The notes beneath the pieces are model-generated. The model worked only from the letters and a program-made list of their open reading frames with translations, did no database searches and was not told the DNA's origin. A DNA stretch of 64,000 nucleotides from Weissella viridescens (GTDB taxonomy: Bacteria > Bacillota > Bacilli > Lactobacillales > Lactobacillaceae): assembly GCF_001437355.1 (NCBI RefSeq), contig NZ_JQBM01000001.1:224111-288110 (forward strand). The letters are read 5' to 3'. The stretch's first letter is position 1. Each line of letters opens with the position of its first letter. The translations under genes and the position numbers were made by a program. This document shows positions 35,749 through 44,211 of this stretch, one piece after another.

Positions 35749-36540
35749 TTAGTTATTTAATAGGTACTTAGCATCGAATTCAGGATCTTGACTCGTTAAA
35801 ATCTTAGGACCATCCTTAGTCACAACCAATGTATGCTCATATTGACATGACCATGAACCATCTGCAGTTTCAACTGTCCAACCATCATCGGCACGCGGTG
35901 GCTTAACTTCCCATGAACCCATGTTAATCATTGGCTCAATGGTCAGTGTCATCCCTTCCTTCAAACGTGTTCCATGTCCAGCAACGCCATAGTGCGGTAC
36001 TGCAGGATCTTCGTGCATGGTGGGTTGGATACCGTGTCCAATATAATCGCGCACATTTCCATAACCCGTTGTATCGATATAGCTCTGAATTGCATTACCA
36101 ATATCACCAATACGATTGCCAACTTGCGCTTGGTCAATGCCAAGGTAAAGTGCCTTGTGCGTGACATCCATTAAGTTCTGAACTTCTGGTGAGACTTCAC
36201 CAATGGCATAGGCCCACGCTGAATCTGAGTAGTAACCATCCAAATCAACAACAGTATCAACCTTAACAAGGTCACCATTCTTTAAAATACGCTTTTTACT
36301 TGGAATGGCATGCGCAACTTCTTCGTCGACCGCCACACAAGTTGCATACTTGTAACCTTCAAAACCTAATTCGGCTGGACGACCACCACGATCTTCAATA
36401 AACTTGCGACAGAAATTTTCAACATCCATTGTTGAAAGACCGGCCTTGATATAACTACGGAGGGCAATATGCATATCAGCTAATAACTTACCTGAACGTG
36501 CCATCCCATCAATTTCACGTTGTGACTTAATTGTAATCAT
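35749..36540 (-). CDS. map: Methionine aminopeptidase type I
   Basis: 263 aa. Removes the initiator Met. Metal ligands are visible in VKVDTVVDLDGYYSDSAW (Asp pair), GHGIQPTMHEDP (His), MTLTIEPMIN (Glu) and QYEHTLVV (Glu). No Zn-finger extension, so this is the simple type I form. GGAG lies 9 bases before the ATG. Its own promoter (TTGCGT, 16 bp, TATAGT on the minus strand near 36570-36597) and terminator make it monocistronic. Confidence 0.95.
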   Translation of the reverse strand: MITIKSQREIDGMARSGKLLADMHIALRSYIKAGLSTMDVENFCRKFIEDRGGRPAELGFEGYKYATCVAVDEEVAHAIPSKKRILKNGDLVKVDTVVDLDGYYSDSAWAYAIGEVSPEVQNLMDVTHKALYLGIDQAQVGNRIGDIGNAIQSYIDTTGYGNVRDYIGHGIQPTMHEDPAVPHYGVAGHGTRLKEGMTLTIEPMINMGSWEVKPPRADDGWTVETADGSWSCQYEHTLVVTKDGPKILTSQDPEFDAKYLLNN

Positions 36541-36645
36541 TTTATTTTCTCCAAACTATTTCAATCTCTACTATAGTTATAACATAAATTGACGCAAAAT
36601 ACTGTACTAGCCTAGTTGCTCCACCATGTCTTCCTCCAAAAAGTC

Positions 36646-36654
36646 TGCTATAAT
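36646..36654 (+). promoter_or_regulatory. Extended -10 promoter of the amino acid permease gene
   Basis: TGCTATAAT about 65 bases before the start codon; no good -35. Confidence 0.5.
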
Positions 36655-36719
36655 CAGGGTTATTATAAATATGTGTTGCGTTAAATAAACAATGCAGCAA
36701 GGACAACTAGGAGTCTTTT

Positions 36720-38075
36720 ATGGAACGAAAATTATCGGCCCGCCAAGTCCAAATGATTGCCTTGGGTGGTACCATCGGTGTCGGTCTCTTTATGGGATCC
36801 ACTTCGACAATCAAATGGACCGGACCTTCTGTCTTAATTGCCTATATTGTGGCAGGTGCCTTTTTATACTTAATCATGCGGGCACTTGGGGAAATGCTCT
36901 ATGTTGACCCTGACACAGGTTCTTTTGCGAAATATGCCAGTGAATATATTCACCCTGTTTGGGGCTATCTAACCGCTTGGAGTAATATTTTCCAATACGT
37001 CGTCGTAGGTGTCAGTGAAATGATTGCGATTGGTGGATACATGCAATTCTGGTGGCCACATCTTCCTGGTTGGTTACCTGGAGTTGTCGCCGTCCTATTC
37101 TTGTGTCTGGCAAATGTTGCCTCAGTTAAAATGTTTGGGGAATTAGAATTTTGGTTTGCTTTGATTAAGGTATTAACCATTGTCCTCTTTATTATTTTGG
37201 GCTTGGGGGTAATTATATTTGGTTTCGGTAATCACGGTCAGCCCATTGGATTTTCAAATCTATGGAAGTGTGGTTTCTTTACCGGAGGTGTCACAGGATT
37301 CATCTTTGCCCTGTCAATCGTCTTAACATCCTACCAAGGAATTGAATTAATTGGGGTCACTGCCGGTGAAGCTGAAGATCCACAACACACACTGGTTAAA
37401 GCGATTCACTCAACGCTCTATCGCATTTTGATTTTCTACGTCGGTGCCATTTTCGTGATTCTTTGTATCTATCCATGGAATCAGTTGAGCAGTGTTGGCT
37501 CACCGTTTGTGCAAACTTTTGCCAAAATTGGGATCACCTCAGCAGCTTCAATTATTAACTTCGTTGTTTTGACAGCAGCCTTATCCGGAACAAATTCTGG
37601 TATTTATAGTGCTAGTCGTATGGCCTATCGTCTTGCAGATGAACACGAATTGCCAAAGGCATATAAGAAATTGAACCGTCACGGTGTTCCAGCTTATTCA
37701 GTCATTGCTATTTCATTAGGCATCTTTATTGGCGTGATTTTAAATGCGATTGCACCCCTTTTCTTCAAAAATTCGGGCAATGCCTTTGTGATTGTCTATA
37801 GTTCCAGTACCTTGCCGGGAATGATTCCGTGGTTTGTAATTCTAGTGAGTCAGTTACGTTTTCGTAAGGCGCATCCTGAATTACTAAAGGATCATCCTTT
37901 TAAAATGCCATTATCACCGTGGTCAAATTATATTACGATTGTTTTCTTAGCAATCACGTTAGCTTTCATGTTCTTTAATCCTGAAACGCGTGTTTCGTTA
38001 ACCGTTGGATTAGTCTTCTTAGCCATTATGGCTGGTGTTTACTTTACAAAATTTGCTAAAAACGATCATAACTAA
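36720..38075 (+). CDS. Amino acid permease, AAT family
   Basis: 451 aa with 12 membrane helices. The APC signature is clear: ALGGTIGVGLFMGS in helix 1, and the family consensus around ALSGTNSGIYSASRMAY. The sequence pattern is of the amino acid transporter (AAT) group of proton symporters that take up aromatic, basic, D-Ala/Ser/Gly or GABA-type substrates; the substrate is not decided. AGGAG precedes the ATG. Own promoter and strong terminator. Confidence 0.9.
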   Translation: MERKLSARQVQMIALGGTIGVGLFMGSTSTIKWTGPSVLIAYIVAGAFLYLIMRALGEMLYVDPDTGSFAKYASEYIHPVWGYLTAWSNIFQYVVVGVSEMIAIGGYMQFWWPHLPGWLPGVVAVLFLCLANVASVKMFGELEFWFALIKVLTIVLFIILGLGVIIFGFGNHGQPIGFSNLWKCGFFTGGVTGFIFALSIVLTSYQGIELIGVTAGEAEDPQHTLVKAIHSTLYRILIFYVGAIFVILCIYPWNQLSSVGSPFVQTFAKIGITSAASIINFVVLTAALSGTNSGIYSASRMAYRLADEHELPKAYKKLNRHGVPAYSVIAISLGIFIGVILNAIAPLFFKNSGNAFVIVYSSSTLPGMIPWFVILVSQLRFRKAHPELLKDHPFKMPLSPWSNYITIVFLAITLAFMFFNPETRVSLTVGLVFLAIMAGVYFTKFAKNDHN

Positions 38076-38121
38076 ACAAAAGCTGAGTACGTTGCCAATG
38101 CAACATACTCAGCTTTTTTAG
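38076..38121 (+). terminator. Terminator of the permease gene
   Basis: Long stem AAAGCTGAGTACGTTGC/GCAACATACTCAGCTTT with TTTTTT after it. Confidence 0.92.
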
Positions 38122-38133
38122 TATCAGATGGTT

Positions 38134-38943
38134 TTACAACCCCTGAAAAAGTTCACTAACCACAGCAATATCATTTTGACAAAACAAATGAATATGTGAA
38201 TATCCATGTTTTCGTAAATCAACAATTTGCTTAATCGTTAGCGCTAACCCTTCCGATTTAAACGCATTTACATCTGTTTGCGTGAGAAGTCCCTGAACCA
38301 CTGGACTTGGCGTCACTTGTGTTAACTGAATCATCTTTATGACACGTTCGCGTTGCACGTAAGGCATGACACCGATGATTAAGGGCATCGAAACTTGAGC
38401 CGTTTTTAGTGCTTGCTGAAATTGATATAGTCGATGGTTGTCCATTACCACCTGCGTCATTAAGGCCTTGGCCCCCGCCAGCCGTTTTCTTTCCACCGTC
38501 TGAATGGTTTGCTGTAAATTATCATCTTCAGGATGTCCTTCCGGATAAGCTGCTCCCAGCACCTCAAATTCCCCCGTCTTTTCGATAAAGCGAATCAAGT
38601 CATCCCCATGCCCAAAAGCGTTTGGTTCCCCGTCACCCCGAACTGCAAGGACGGTTTGAATTCCCATTCCTGAAAGCTTTCGTAGCAGTTCTTGAACTTG
38701 CGCCTGGGTTTGGTGACTTCCTGTAACATGGGGAACAATCGGTACATTGATGCACTCTAGTAATAACTGAATGAATGACAAAACGGGTGTGGCTAGTTCA
38801 ATGCTACCACCTGCCCCAATTGTAATTGCAATAAATTCAATTTCGTCTCTTGGTAATGTTTGAAGCTGTCTAATGAGGTCTTCCTGTTCACCAACAGTGG
38901 CTGGCGTACTGATTTCAAGGGAATATTTTATCGTTTTTTCCAT
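38134..38943 (-). CDS. metF: 5,10-methylenetetrahydrofolate reductase
   Basis: 269 aa, slightly short of typical MetF (about 290). TIM-barrel features: VPHVTGSHQTQAQV (the THxT-like region is altered), VLAVRGDGEP (the LRGD motif), AAYPEGHPED and MTQVVMDN (FAD and folate contacts). It makes 5-methyl-THF for methionine synthesis. The SD is a split GGAG/AGGAT just before the ATG. It starts only 18 bp after a strong intrinsic terminator with no room for a promoter, so expression may depend on read-through or on a promoter inside the upstream gene. Confidence 0.85.
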   Translation of the reverse strand: MEKTIKYSLEISTPATVGEQEDLIRQLQTLPRDEIEFIAITIGAGGSIELATPVLSFIQLLLECINVPIVPHVTGSHQTQAQVQELLRKLSGMGIQTVLAVRGDGEPNAFGHGDDLIRFIEKTGEFEVLGAAYPEGHPEDDNLQQTIQTVERKRLAGAKALMTQVVMDNHRLYQFQQALKTAQVSMPLIIGVMPYVQRERVIKMIQLTQVTPSPVVQGLLTQTDVNAFKSEGLALTIKQIVDLRKHGYSHIHLFCQNDIAVVSELFQGL

Positions 38944-38960
38944 TATCCTAAATCTCCAAT

Positions 38961-38992
38961 AAAAAAACTATGGATTCATCGAATCCATAGTT
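38961..38992 (-). terminator. Terminator between a secreted-protein gene and metF
   Basis: Minus-strand perfect stem AACTATGGATTC/GAATCCATAGTT then TTTTTTT. Confidence 0.92.
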
Positions 38993-39003
38993 ACAGAATC
39001 TAT

Positions 39004-39630
39004 TTATTTTGGTGTCACAACACCATTCTTGTCAACATGGTACTCGTTCAAAACACCATCGCCTTGACCTTGTTCGGCGAGCTTCTTGTCTCGAATCATA
39101 ACATCGTATCCTGATCCAGATTCTGAAGCAATCGTTCCGACTTGAAGTCCGTTTAAATCAAGTCCATTTTGTTGTGCGTAGTCAACAACGGCTTGTGATG
39201 CGTTTCCTTGTGCATCCTTTTCAAAAGGTACTGCTGGTTGTGGTGTTACCGGAGTAGTTACCGGAGTAGTTGCCGCAGTACTTACAGATGTTGCTTGTGC
39301 TTGGCCTGCAGGTGCCACAGTTTGTGATGTCACTGGCTCGGTTTGATTTTGTTCATTTGTGTTTTGTGTTGTCGCAACCTGAGTTACTTCAGCCGTTTGG
39401 GTTTCAGCTGGTGTAACAGCATCCACTGATGTCTTAGTTGCAGTTGTTTTAACAGCAGGCTTTGCAACAACCTTCTTGTGTGTCCGTTGCTTTGCAACTG
39501 GACGTGCGGAGCTAGAAGATTGTGCCATTGTTTCTTTATGATTTGAATTTGCGCCGATTACAGCCACACTACCAACAACAACTAGGAATGCCACAGCAAG
39601 ACTTACGATGACTTTAAACTTCTTTGACAT
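39004..39630 (-). CDS. Secreted protein with Thr/Gln-rich linker and C-terminal domain
   Basis: 208 aa. N-terminal signal/anchor helix (residues 5-25), a low-complexity Thr/Pro/Gln linker (40-140) and a folded C-terminal domain of about 65 residues containing ASQAVVDYAQQNGLDLNGLQ and ending in VVTPK. No LPXTG. I do not recognise the domain. GGGG lies 10 bases before the ATG. The promoter is good and a 47-bp near-perfect palindrome lies directly upstream of its -35, suggesting tight control. Confidence 0.75.
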   Translation of the reverse strand: MSKKFKVIVSLAVAFLVVVGSVAVIGANSNHKETMAQSSSSARPVAKQRTHKKVVAKPAVKTTATKTSVDAVTPAETQTAEVTQVATTQNTNEQNQTEPVTSQTVAPAGQAQATSVSTAATTPVTTPVTPQPAVPFEKDAQGNASQAVVDYAQQNGLDLNGLQVGTIASESGSGYDVMIRDKKLAEQGQGDGVLNEYHVDKNGVVTPK

Positions 39631-39678
39631 AACTTCTAACCCCGTTTTCTTTTTTGTTTAACGCTTATCTATGTGTCA

Positions 39679-39708
39679 ATTATATTACGATAATGAAACA
39701 AAATGCAA
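39679..39708 (-). promoter_or_regulatory. Promoter of the secreted protein gene
   Basis: TTGCAT (39703-39708), 18 bp, TATAAT (39679-39684) on the minus strand. Confidence 0.6.
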
Positions 39709-39718
39709 CAATTATTTT

Positions 39719-39765
39719 AGAATATGTCGCAAGTTTAACAATTGTTAACATTTGCGACATATTCT
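39719..39765. promoter_or_regulatory. 47-bp near-perfect palindrome
   Basis: Outer arms AGAATATGTCGCAA/TTGCGACATATTCT (14 bp each) enclose an inner perfect dyad TTAACAATTGTTAA; only two base pairs break symmetry in 47 bp. It lies 10 bp upstream of the -35 of the secreted-protein gene and 20 bp after the terminator of the next gene. No T-run follows, so it is not a terminator; a bound regulator or cruciform is likely. Confidence 0.7.
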
Positions 39766-39784
39766 ATCAGCATCATAACCAAAA

Positions 39785-39816
39785 TAAAAACGTGTACATC
39801 AATCAGGATGTACACG
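39785..39816 (-). terminator. Terminator of the flavin disulfide reductase gene
   Basis: Minus-strand stem CGTGTACATC/GATGTACACG then TTTTTATTTT. Confidence 0.9.
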
Positions 39817-39822
39817 CATAGA

Positions 39823-41157
39823 TTATAGTCGACGTTGACCAGTATATTCAATTGATGGGAATAAATAGATAAAGCGTTGCAATTGCTTTTGAGTCAAGCC
39901 CATTTCAATCATTGGAACAAATGTGTTCATACTGTTTACCGCTTCATGACTCATTTCTGCAGCACCGACTAACACATGCTCTTGATTGAAAATCAAAGTC
40001 AAGTACGCTTCCGTTTCGTTTCCTACTTGGCGGAACCAATCACTTTGGTAGTCAACATTTGTGATTTGATACTTTTCCGGATTAGCTTCGGCTTCTGCCA
40101 CTGAAACACCCACTTGCGCGATGCGTGGTGAAGTAAAGACTACTGTCGAAATGGCAGGATAATCAATTGGTTCAGTTGAGTCACCAGAGAATTGTGATGC
40201 GAGATAACGAGAATCGAAAGCAGCAACTGGTGTTGTCTTTGGTAACGCATGATCAACCACATCTCCAGCTGCATAAATATTGGCAACATTTGTTTGTAAA
40301 TGATCATTAACTGGAATACCACGATCAGTAGACTCTACACCTGCCGCTTCCAAATTCAAATAGTCATGATTAGGTTGGCGTCCTGTTGCATCAATAATGT
40401 AATCCGTCTCCAACAACAAATCATTTTGTCCCTTTACTTGGAACCCATCCACCGTTTCTTCAACTGATTCAATGGTTTGATTTGGAATAAAGCGTACCCC
40501 GCGGCGCTTTAAGTCAGCAACAACTCGTGTCACGTATTGTTGCGGAAATGAACGCAAGTATTTATCTGAGCGCGTGATAATATCAACCTTGGCTCCTGCC
40601 GCATTGGCAATTGTCGCAAACTCCATTGCAATATAACCACCACCAAAAATCGTCACATGTTCTGGCATATCAGCAATAGATAAGAAATCAGTTGAATCAT
40701 GTACAAATTCTGAGCCTGGTATATCTAAGCGATGAGGTCGTTGACCAGTTGCAATCACAATTTTGTCAGCAGTCACCATCTTGCCGTTAATTGAGACAGT
40801 ATGTGCATCAACAAAGTCAGCATGACCTTTAAATACGGTAATCCCTTCCTTAGTTAAACGTACTTCATTATGATGTGATTGAGGATCAATTAATTCATGT
40901 TTGTGGGCCATTAAATCTGACCAATTAATGAAAATTGAACCTTCGACGCCACGATCTTGCATGGCTTCAACTTGACGGGCTAATTCAACGGGGTGATCTA
41001 GCACAATTTTGGCGTTACAGCCATAATTAGAACACATACCTCCAAATAAAGCTTCTTCAGCCACAGCTAATTTTAGCCCTTGTTTGGCCAATGGTACTGC
41101 TCCATTCCATGTGGCTTGCCCACTCCCGATATACAAAACATCATAATCAAATGCCAT
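39823..41157 (-). CDS. FAD-dependent pyridine nucleotide-disulfide oxidoreductase
   Basis: 444 aa. Class I flavin reductase: FAD motif YIGSGQATW, redox pair in GGMCSNYGCNAK (Cys-x4-Cys), NAD(P) motif FGGGYIAMEFA, second FAD motif IYAAGDV, and a C-terminal dimerisation domain. The usual His-Glu/Pro at the C-terminus is replaced by FPSIEYTGQ, so it is a glutathione/mercuric reductase-like enzyme of unassigned substrate; reduction of gamma-Glu-Cys disulfide would suit the GshA-only pathway but is inference. GAGAAGG precedes the ATG. Monocistronic. Confidence 0.85.
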   Translation of the reverse strand: MAFDYDVLYIGSGQATWNGAVPLAKQGLKLAVAEEALFGGMCSNYGCNAKIVLDHPVELARQVEAMQDRGVEGSIFINWSDLMAHKHELIDPQSHHNEVRLTKEGITVFKGHADFVDAHTVSINGKMVTADKIVIATGQRPHRLDIPGSEFVHDSTDFLSIADMPEHVTIFGGGYIAMEFATIANAAGAKVDIITRSDKYLRSFPQQYVTRVVADLKRRGVRFIPNQTIESVEETVDGFQVKGQNDLLLETDYIIDATGRQPNHDYLNLEAAGVESTDRGIPVNDHLQTNVANIYAAGDVVDHALPKTTPVAAFDSRYLASQFSGDSTEPIDYPAISTVVFTSPRIAQVGVSVAEAEANPEKYQITNVDYQSDWFRQVGNETEAYLTLIFNQEHVLVGAAEMSHEAVNSMNTFVPMIEMGLTQKQLQRFIYLFPSIEYTGQRRL

Positions 41158-41225
41158 TTAAAGTGTCCTTCTCTTTCTATTCAATGCATTAAGTCTACCA
41201 AAACTGACTTAAATTAAGTTTAGCA

Positions 41226-41260
41226 TAAAAAAAAGACCGACCGGAGTCAGTCTTTTTTTT
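41226..41260 (-). terminator. Terminator of the asp23 operon
   Basis: Minus-strand stem AAAGACTGAC/GTCGGTCTTT then a T-run, just after the stop. Confidence 0.9.
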
Positions 41261-41262
41261 AA

Positions 41263-41766
41263 CTATTGCACGCGAGGTTCTGCGTCCTTTGCATCCTTGG
41301 CGTCCTTAGAATCCTTTGACTTATCATCATCAGACTTCTTAGTTGCACTAGTTACCTTATCTTGCAATGATTGGCTGTCAGCTTCGTATTGCGCCTTTGA
41401 CTTAATATCAATGACTTCAACGTTGAATTCAACCAAATCCAAACCAGTCATTTCCTTCAAGTTCTTGGCAACCAAGTCCTTCATTTCGTTGTAAATACCA
41501 CGAACATCCTTACCGTATTCAACAACGATTTGCATGTCGGCTGCAACTTGCTTTTCACCAACTTCAGTGTTGATACCAGCTGTTGTCTTATCAGTGTTAA
41601 CAAGCTTATCTGCAATGTTTGAGAAGAATCCGCCATCAACATTTAGCAAACCATCAACCTTATCCAATGAAATACCAATAATCTTTTGGATAACCTTGTC
41701 ATCAAAAGTTAACTTTCCTGAAATTTCGTTTGTCTTTGCGGGTGTGTTTGTCTTTGTGTCTGTCAT
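41263..41766 (-). CDS. Asp23/Gls24 family envelope stress protein
   Basis: 167 aa. The Asp23 domain covers residues 14-120 (GKLTFDDKVIQKIIGISLDKVDG and the IVVEYGKDVRGIYNEMK region), followed by a Lys/Asp-rich tail (DKSKDSKDAKDAKDAEP). In staphylococci Asp23 forms a layer at the membrane through AmaP and supports cell-wall stress resistance. Last gene of the amaP-DUF2273-asp23 operon. The start follows the DUF2273 stop by 26 bp and has GGAGGAT upstream. Confidence 0.9.
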   Translation of the reverse strand: MTDTKTNTPAKTNEISGKLTFDDKVIQKIIGISLDKVDGLLNVDGGFFSNIADKLVNTDKTTAGINTEVGEKQVAADMQIVVEYGKDVRGIYNEMKDLVAKNLKEMTGLDLVEFNVEVIDIKSKAQYEADSQSLQDKVTSATKKSDDDKSKDSKDAKDAKDAEPRVQ

Positions 41767-41792
41767 ATTTTTATCCTCCAGATAAATCGTGT

Positions 41793-41987
41793 TTACTTAG
41801 TATCTTTGCTAAAGAATCCAGAATCTTGTAGGTATAACCCACCACCGATTCCAACTCCAGTCAAAATAACGACCAATAGGGTCTTCCAGAAACCAAATTC
41901 AAGGAAAAGAACTGCTAGAACTAATCCAGCGGCTCCACCAAGAATTGGCCACTTATAAGCTGCCCAAATATCTTTTAATGTATCCAT
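41793..41987 (-). CDS. DUF2273 small membrane protein
   Basis: 64 aa with two membrane helices (about residues 12-30 and 34-50) and a small Gly-rich turn. DUF2273 proteins sit between AmaP and Asp23 in Gram-positive alkaline-shock operons, as here. GAGGAG precedes the ATG. Its own role is unknown; membrane scaffolding with AmaP is inferred. Confidence 0.88.
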   Translation of the reverse strand: MDTLKDIWAAYKWPILGGAAGLVLAVLFLEFGFWKTLLVVILTGVGIGGGLYLQDSGFFSKDTK

Positions 41988-42005
41988 TGTCTGACTCCTC
42001 TTATC

Positions 42006-42605
42006 CTATATTACTCTAGATTCCTTTGATCCATCTACGGCAACATCTGATTTTTTACTCTTCTTACTTGTAGCAAGATTAACACGAACAGTCTTCTTTT
42101 GCTTCAAACCAATCAAATTAGTCAAATCCTGTGTTAATTGATCTGCCCACATTTGCTCGATTTCAGCAACGTTTGACGCTGAATTATTCAATTCGCCTCG
42201 CACCTGAACCTTAATCTTCTTACGACGAATGTTAATCTTGATCTTTGGATTATTTATAAATGTTTGATCTTCTAAACTAGCCGTGACAAATCCCAAAAGT
42301 GCCTTACGACTAATACGTAATTGACTGTTTTTATCTTTAAAAACATACGCATCCACTTGACGTGGGTAGAACAAAACAATAATAAACCCAAGAACTGAGA
42401 TTACACCCAAGACAACTGCCGCCCAAAAACTAAAGAGACGCCAATATTCATTGGTCATAATGAAGCGATGAATTTCTTCATACGTCTTGCCAGTAAAATT
42501 AAAGTTTGCTGGTGCAACCTTATAGTACGTAAAAATCAATGTTCCAAAGAGCAACATCAAGATTAGGTAAAACAATAAATAGCCTAACTTCTTACTTCTT
42601 TTCAC
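42006..42605 (-). CDS. amaP: AmaP, membrane anchor of Asp23
   Basis: 199 aa. Two membrane helices (about 8-28 and 60-82) followed by a cytoplasmic domain. AmaP anchors Asp23 to the membrane. The start is a GTG at 42605: AGGAGGTGAT, a full anti-SD match, ends 4 bases before it; the earlier in-frame TTG lies before the SD. First gene of the operon; the promoter has an inverted repeat exactly in its spacer. Confidence 0.85.
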   Translation of the reverse strand: MKRSKKLGYLLFYLILMLLFGTLIFTYYKVAPANFNFTGKTYEEIHRFIMTNEYWRLFSFWAAVVLGVISVLGFIIVLFYPRQVDAYVFKDKNSQLRISRKALLGFVTASLEDQTFINNPKIKINIRRKKIKVQVRGELNNSASNVAEIEQMWADQLTQDLTNLIGLKQKKTVRVNLATSKKSKKSDVAVDGSKESRVI

Positions 42606-42625
42606 AACATCACCTCCTGCCAATC

Positions 42626-42654
42626 ATGATACATGATTTCATAAATCATTTCAA
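42626..42654 (-). promoter_or_regulatory. Promoter and operator of the amaP operon
   Basis: TTGAAA (42649-42654), 17 bp, TATCAT (42626-42631) on the minus strand. The inverted repeat ATGATTT/AAATCAT (42633-42649) fills the spacer, placed to let a repressor block polymerase. Confidence 0.65.
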
Positions 42655-42678
42655 TTCTAATTAACGTCTAATGCACAT

Positions 42679-44199
42679 TTATTTTAAAAATGCATTTTTC
42701 TGTAAGAAATTCCGTGCGACGGTACTTGCTTGCTGATGTTCAATTGCTACTTGATAATTCATTTTAATCATATCTGACTCAGAAATGTGTCCGCTTAGTC
42801 GATTTAAACTTTCTTGAATTTCGGGATGGTCACGTAAAACCGATGGACGGACAAGCGGCGCGCCTTGGTATGGTGGGAAAAAATGTCGGTCATCCTTTAA
42901 GACAACTAAGTTTTGCGCTTTTACTTGCGGATCAGTTGTATAGGCATCGACAACTTGCACTTGCTTATTTTTTAAGGCTTCATACCGCAGGCTCGGTTGT
43001 ACACTTTTCACATTTTTAAACCGCAAGTTATACGCCTTCTTAATGCCTGGATAACCATCAGATTGATTATAAAAATCACTTTCAAAAGCTGCCGCAAGCT
43101 GGGGACTGACGTGTGCTAAATCGGAAACCGTTTTGAGTTGATATCGCTGGGCCGTCGTTTGATCAACAGCCAAAGCATAGCTGTTTTCATAAGCCATAGG
43201 TTGTAAATAATCCAACTGATCTTCGTTTTTTAAGACCTTCCGAGCTTGTTGATAGACCTGTTTAGGTTGATGACTGACAAGTTTTTGTGGGTGGATACTT
43301 TGCAATACGGTCCCTGTAAATTCAGGATATATATCAATTTGGTCATTTTTAAGTGCTCGATATAAAAATGTTGTATTCCCAAAGTTCGGCTTTAGTTCAA
43401 CTTCTAATTTCGGATTGTCAGCTTCGATCAGTTCCTTATACATATTCATTAGAATTTCCGGTTCACTACCCAGTTTCCCAGCTATGATAATTTTTTGATG
43501 CTGTTGTGTTTGATAATAATAATAACTGCCATACCCTAGACCAGCTATGACAAGGCAACTTGTAAGCATTACGAGATATTTTATTGAAAATCGACTTAAA
43601 AATTGTAGGCCGATCGAAAAAACAACGGCCAACACGGCCGATAAACCAGCCCCAATTAATAAATCAGTATTATCATTGTTCTGGATTCCCTGCATAATGA
43701 AGGTTCCTAATCCACCACCACCAATTAAAGCTGCCAGTGTTGCCGTTCCAATTACCATCACTGTCGCAATCCGTAATCCTGTAAAAATAAGCGGTAAAGC
43801 CAATGGTAACCTGATTCGCCATAATTTATACCACCACGATAAACCAAATGCCTCAGCGGCTTCTAATAGTTCTGCGTCCAGATGCGTTAATCCAGCATAC
43901 GTATTTTGAAAGATTGGCATGAGCGCATACAAGACCAATGCAATTATTGCCGGCACTGTTCCAATTCCGACAATCGGAATTAATAATCCTAAAATTGCCA
44001 GGCTCGGAATCGTTTGAACTATCCCTGTAAGCTGTAACATCCCTTCACCTAATTTACGATGATTCATCAGCATAATCGCTAATGGAATGGCCAGACATGC
44101 TGCGATTACTACTGAAATGAGAGATATCCAGATATGCGTTCCCAACGCACTCAGAACAGACTGACCATTGGTTTGCATCATTTGTATTATTTTTTGCAT
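42679..44199 (-). CDS. Opu-type osmolyte ABC transporter, fused permease and binding protein
   Basis: 506 aa. The N-terminal half has five to six helices and the permease loop with EAAEAFGLSWWYKLWRIRLP (EAA motif). The C-terminal half, after a membrane helix, is an extracellular OpuAC/ProX-like binding domain (GSEPEILMNMYKELIE, DQIDIYPEFTGT). Such fusions take up glycine betaine, carnitine or choline (OpuABC, ChoQS). AAAGGG lies 6 bases before the ATG at 44199. It follows the ATPase gene by 12 bp. No obvious terminator follows the stop. Confidence 0.9.
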   Translation of the reverse strand: MQKIIQMMQTNGQSVLSALGTHIWISLISVVIAACLAIPLAIMLMNHRKLGEGMLQLTGIVQTIPSLAILGLLIPIVGIGTVPAIIALVLYALMPIFQNTYAGLTHLDAELLEAAEAFGLSWWYKLWRIRLPLALPLIFTGLRIATVMVIGTATLAALIGGGGLGTFIMQGIQNNDNTDLLIGAGLSAVLAVVFSIGLQFLSRFSIKYLVMLTSCLVIAGLGYGSYYYYQTQQHQKIIIAGKLGSEPEILMNMYKELIEADNPKLEVELKPNFGNTTFLYRALKNDQIDIYPEFTGTVLQSIHPQKLVSHQPKQVYQQARKVLKNEDQLDYLQPMAYENSYALAVDQTTAQRYQLKTVSDLAHVSPQLAAAFESDFYNQSDGYPGIKKAYNLRFKNVKSVQPSLRYEALKNKQVQVVDAYTTDPQVKAQNLVVLKDDRHFFPPYQGAPLVRPSVLRDHPEIQESLNRLSGHISESDMIKMNYQVAIEHQQASTVARNFLQKNAFLK

Positions 44200-44211
44200 A
44201 GTCAACCCTTT

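Noticed and set aside
42662..42700. Possible terminator after the opu operon
   Set aside because: AATGCA/TGCATT arms are short, AT-rich and overlap the stop codon, with no proper T-run.
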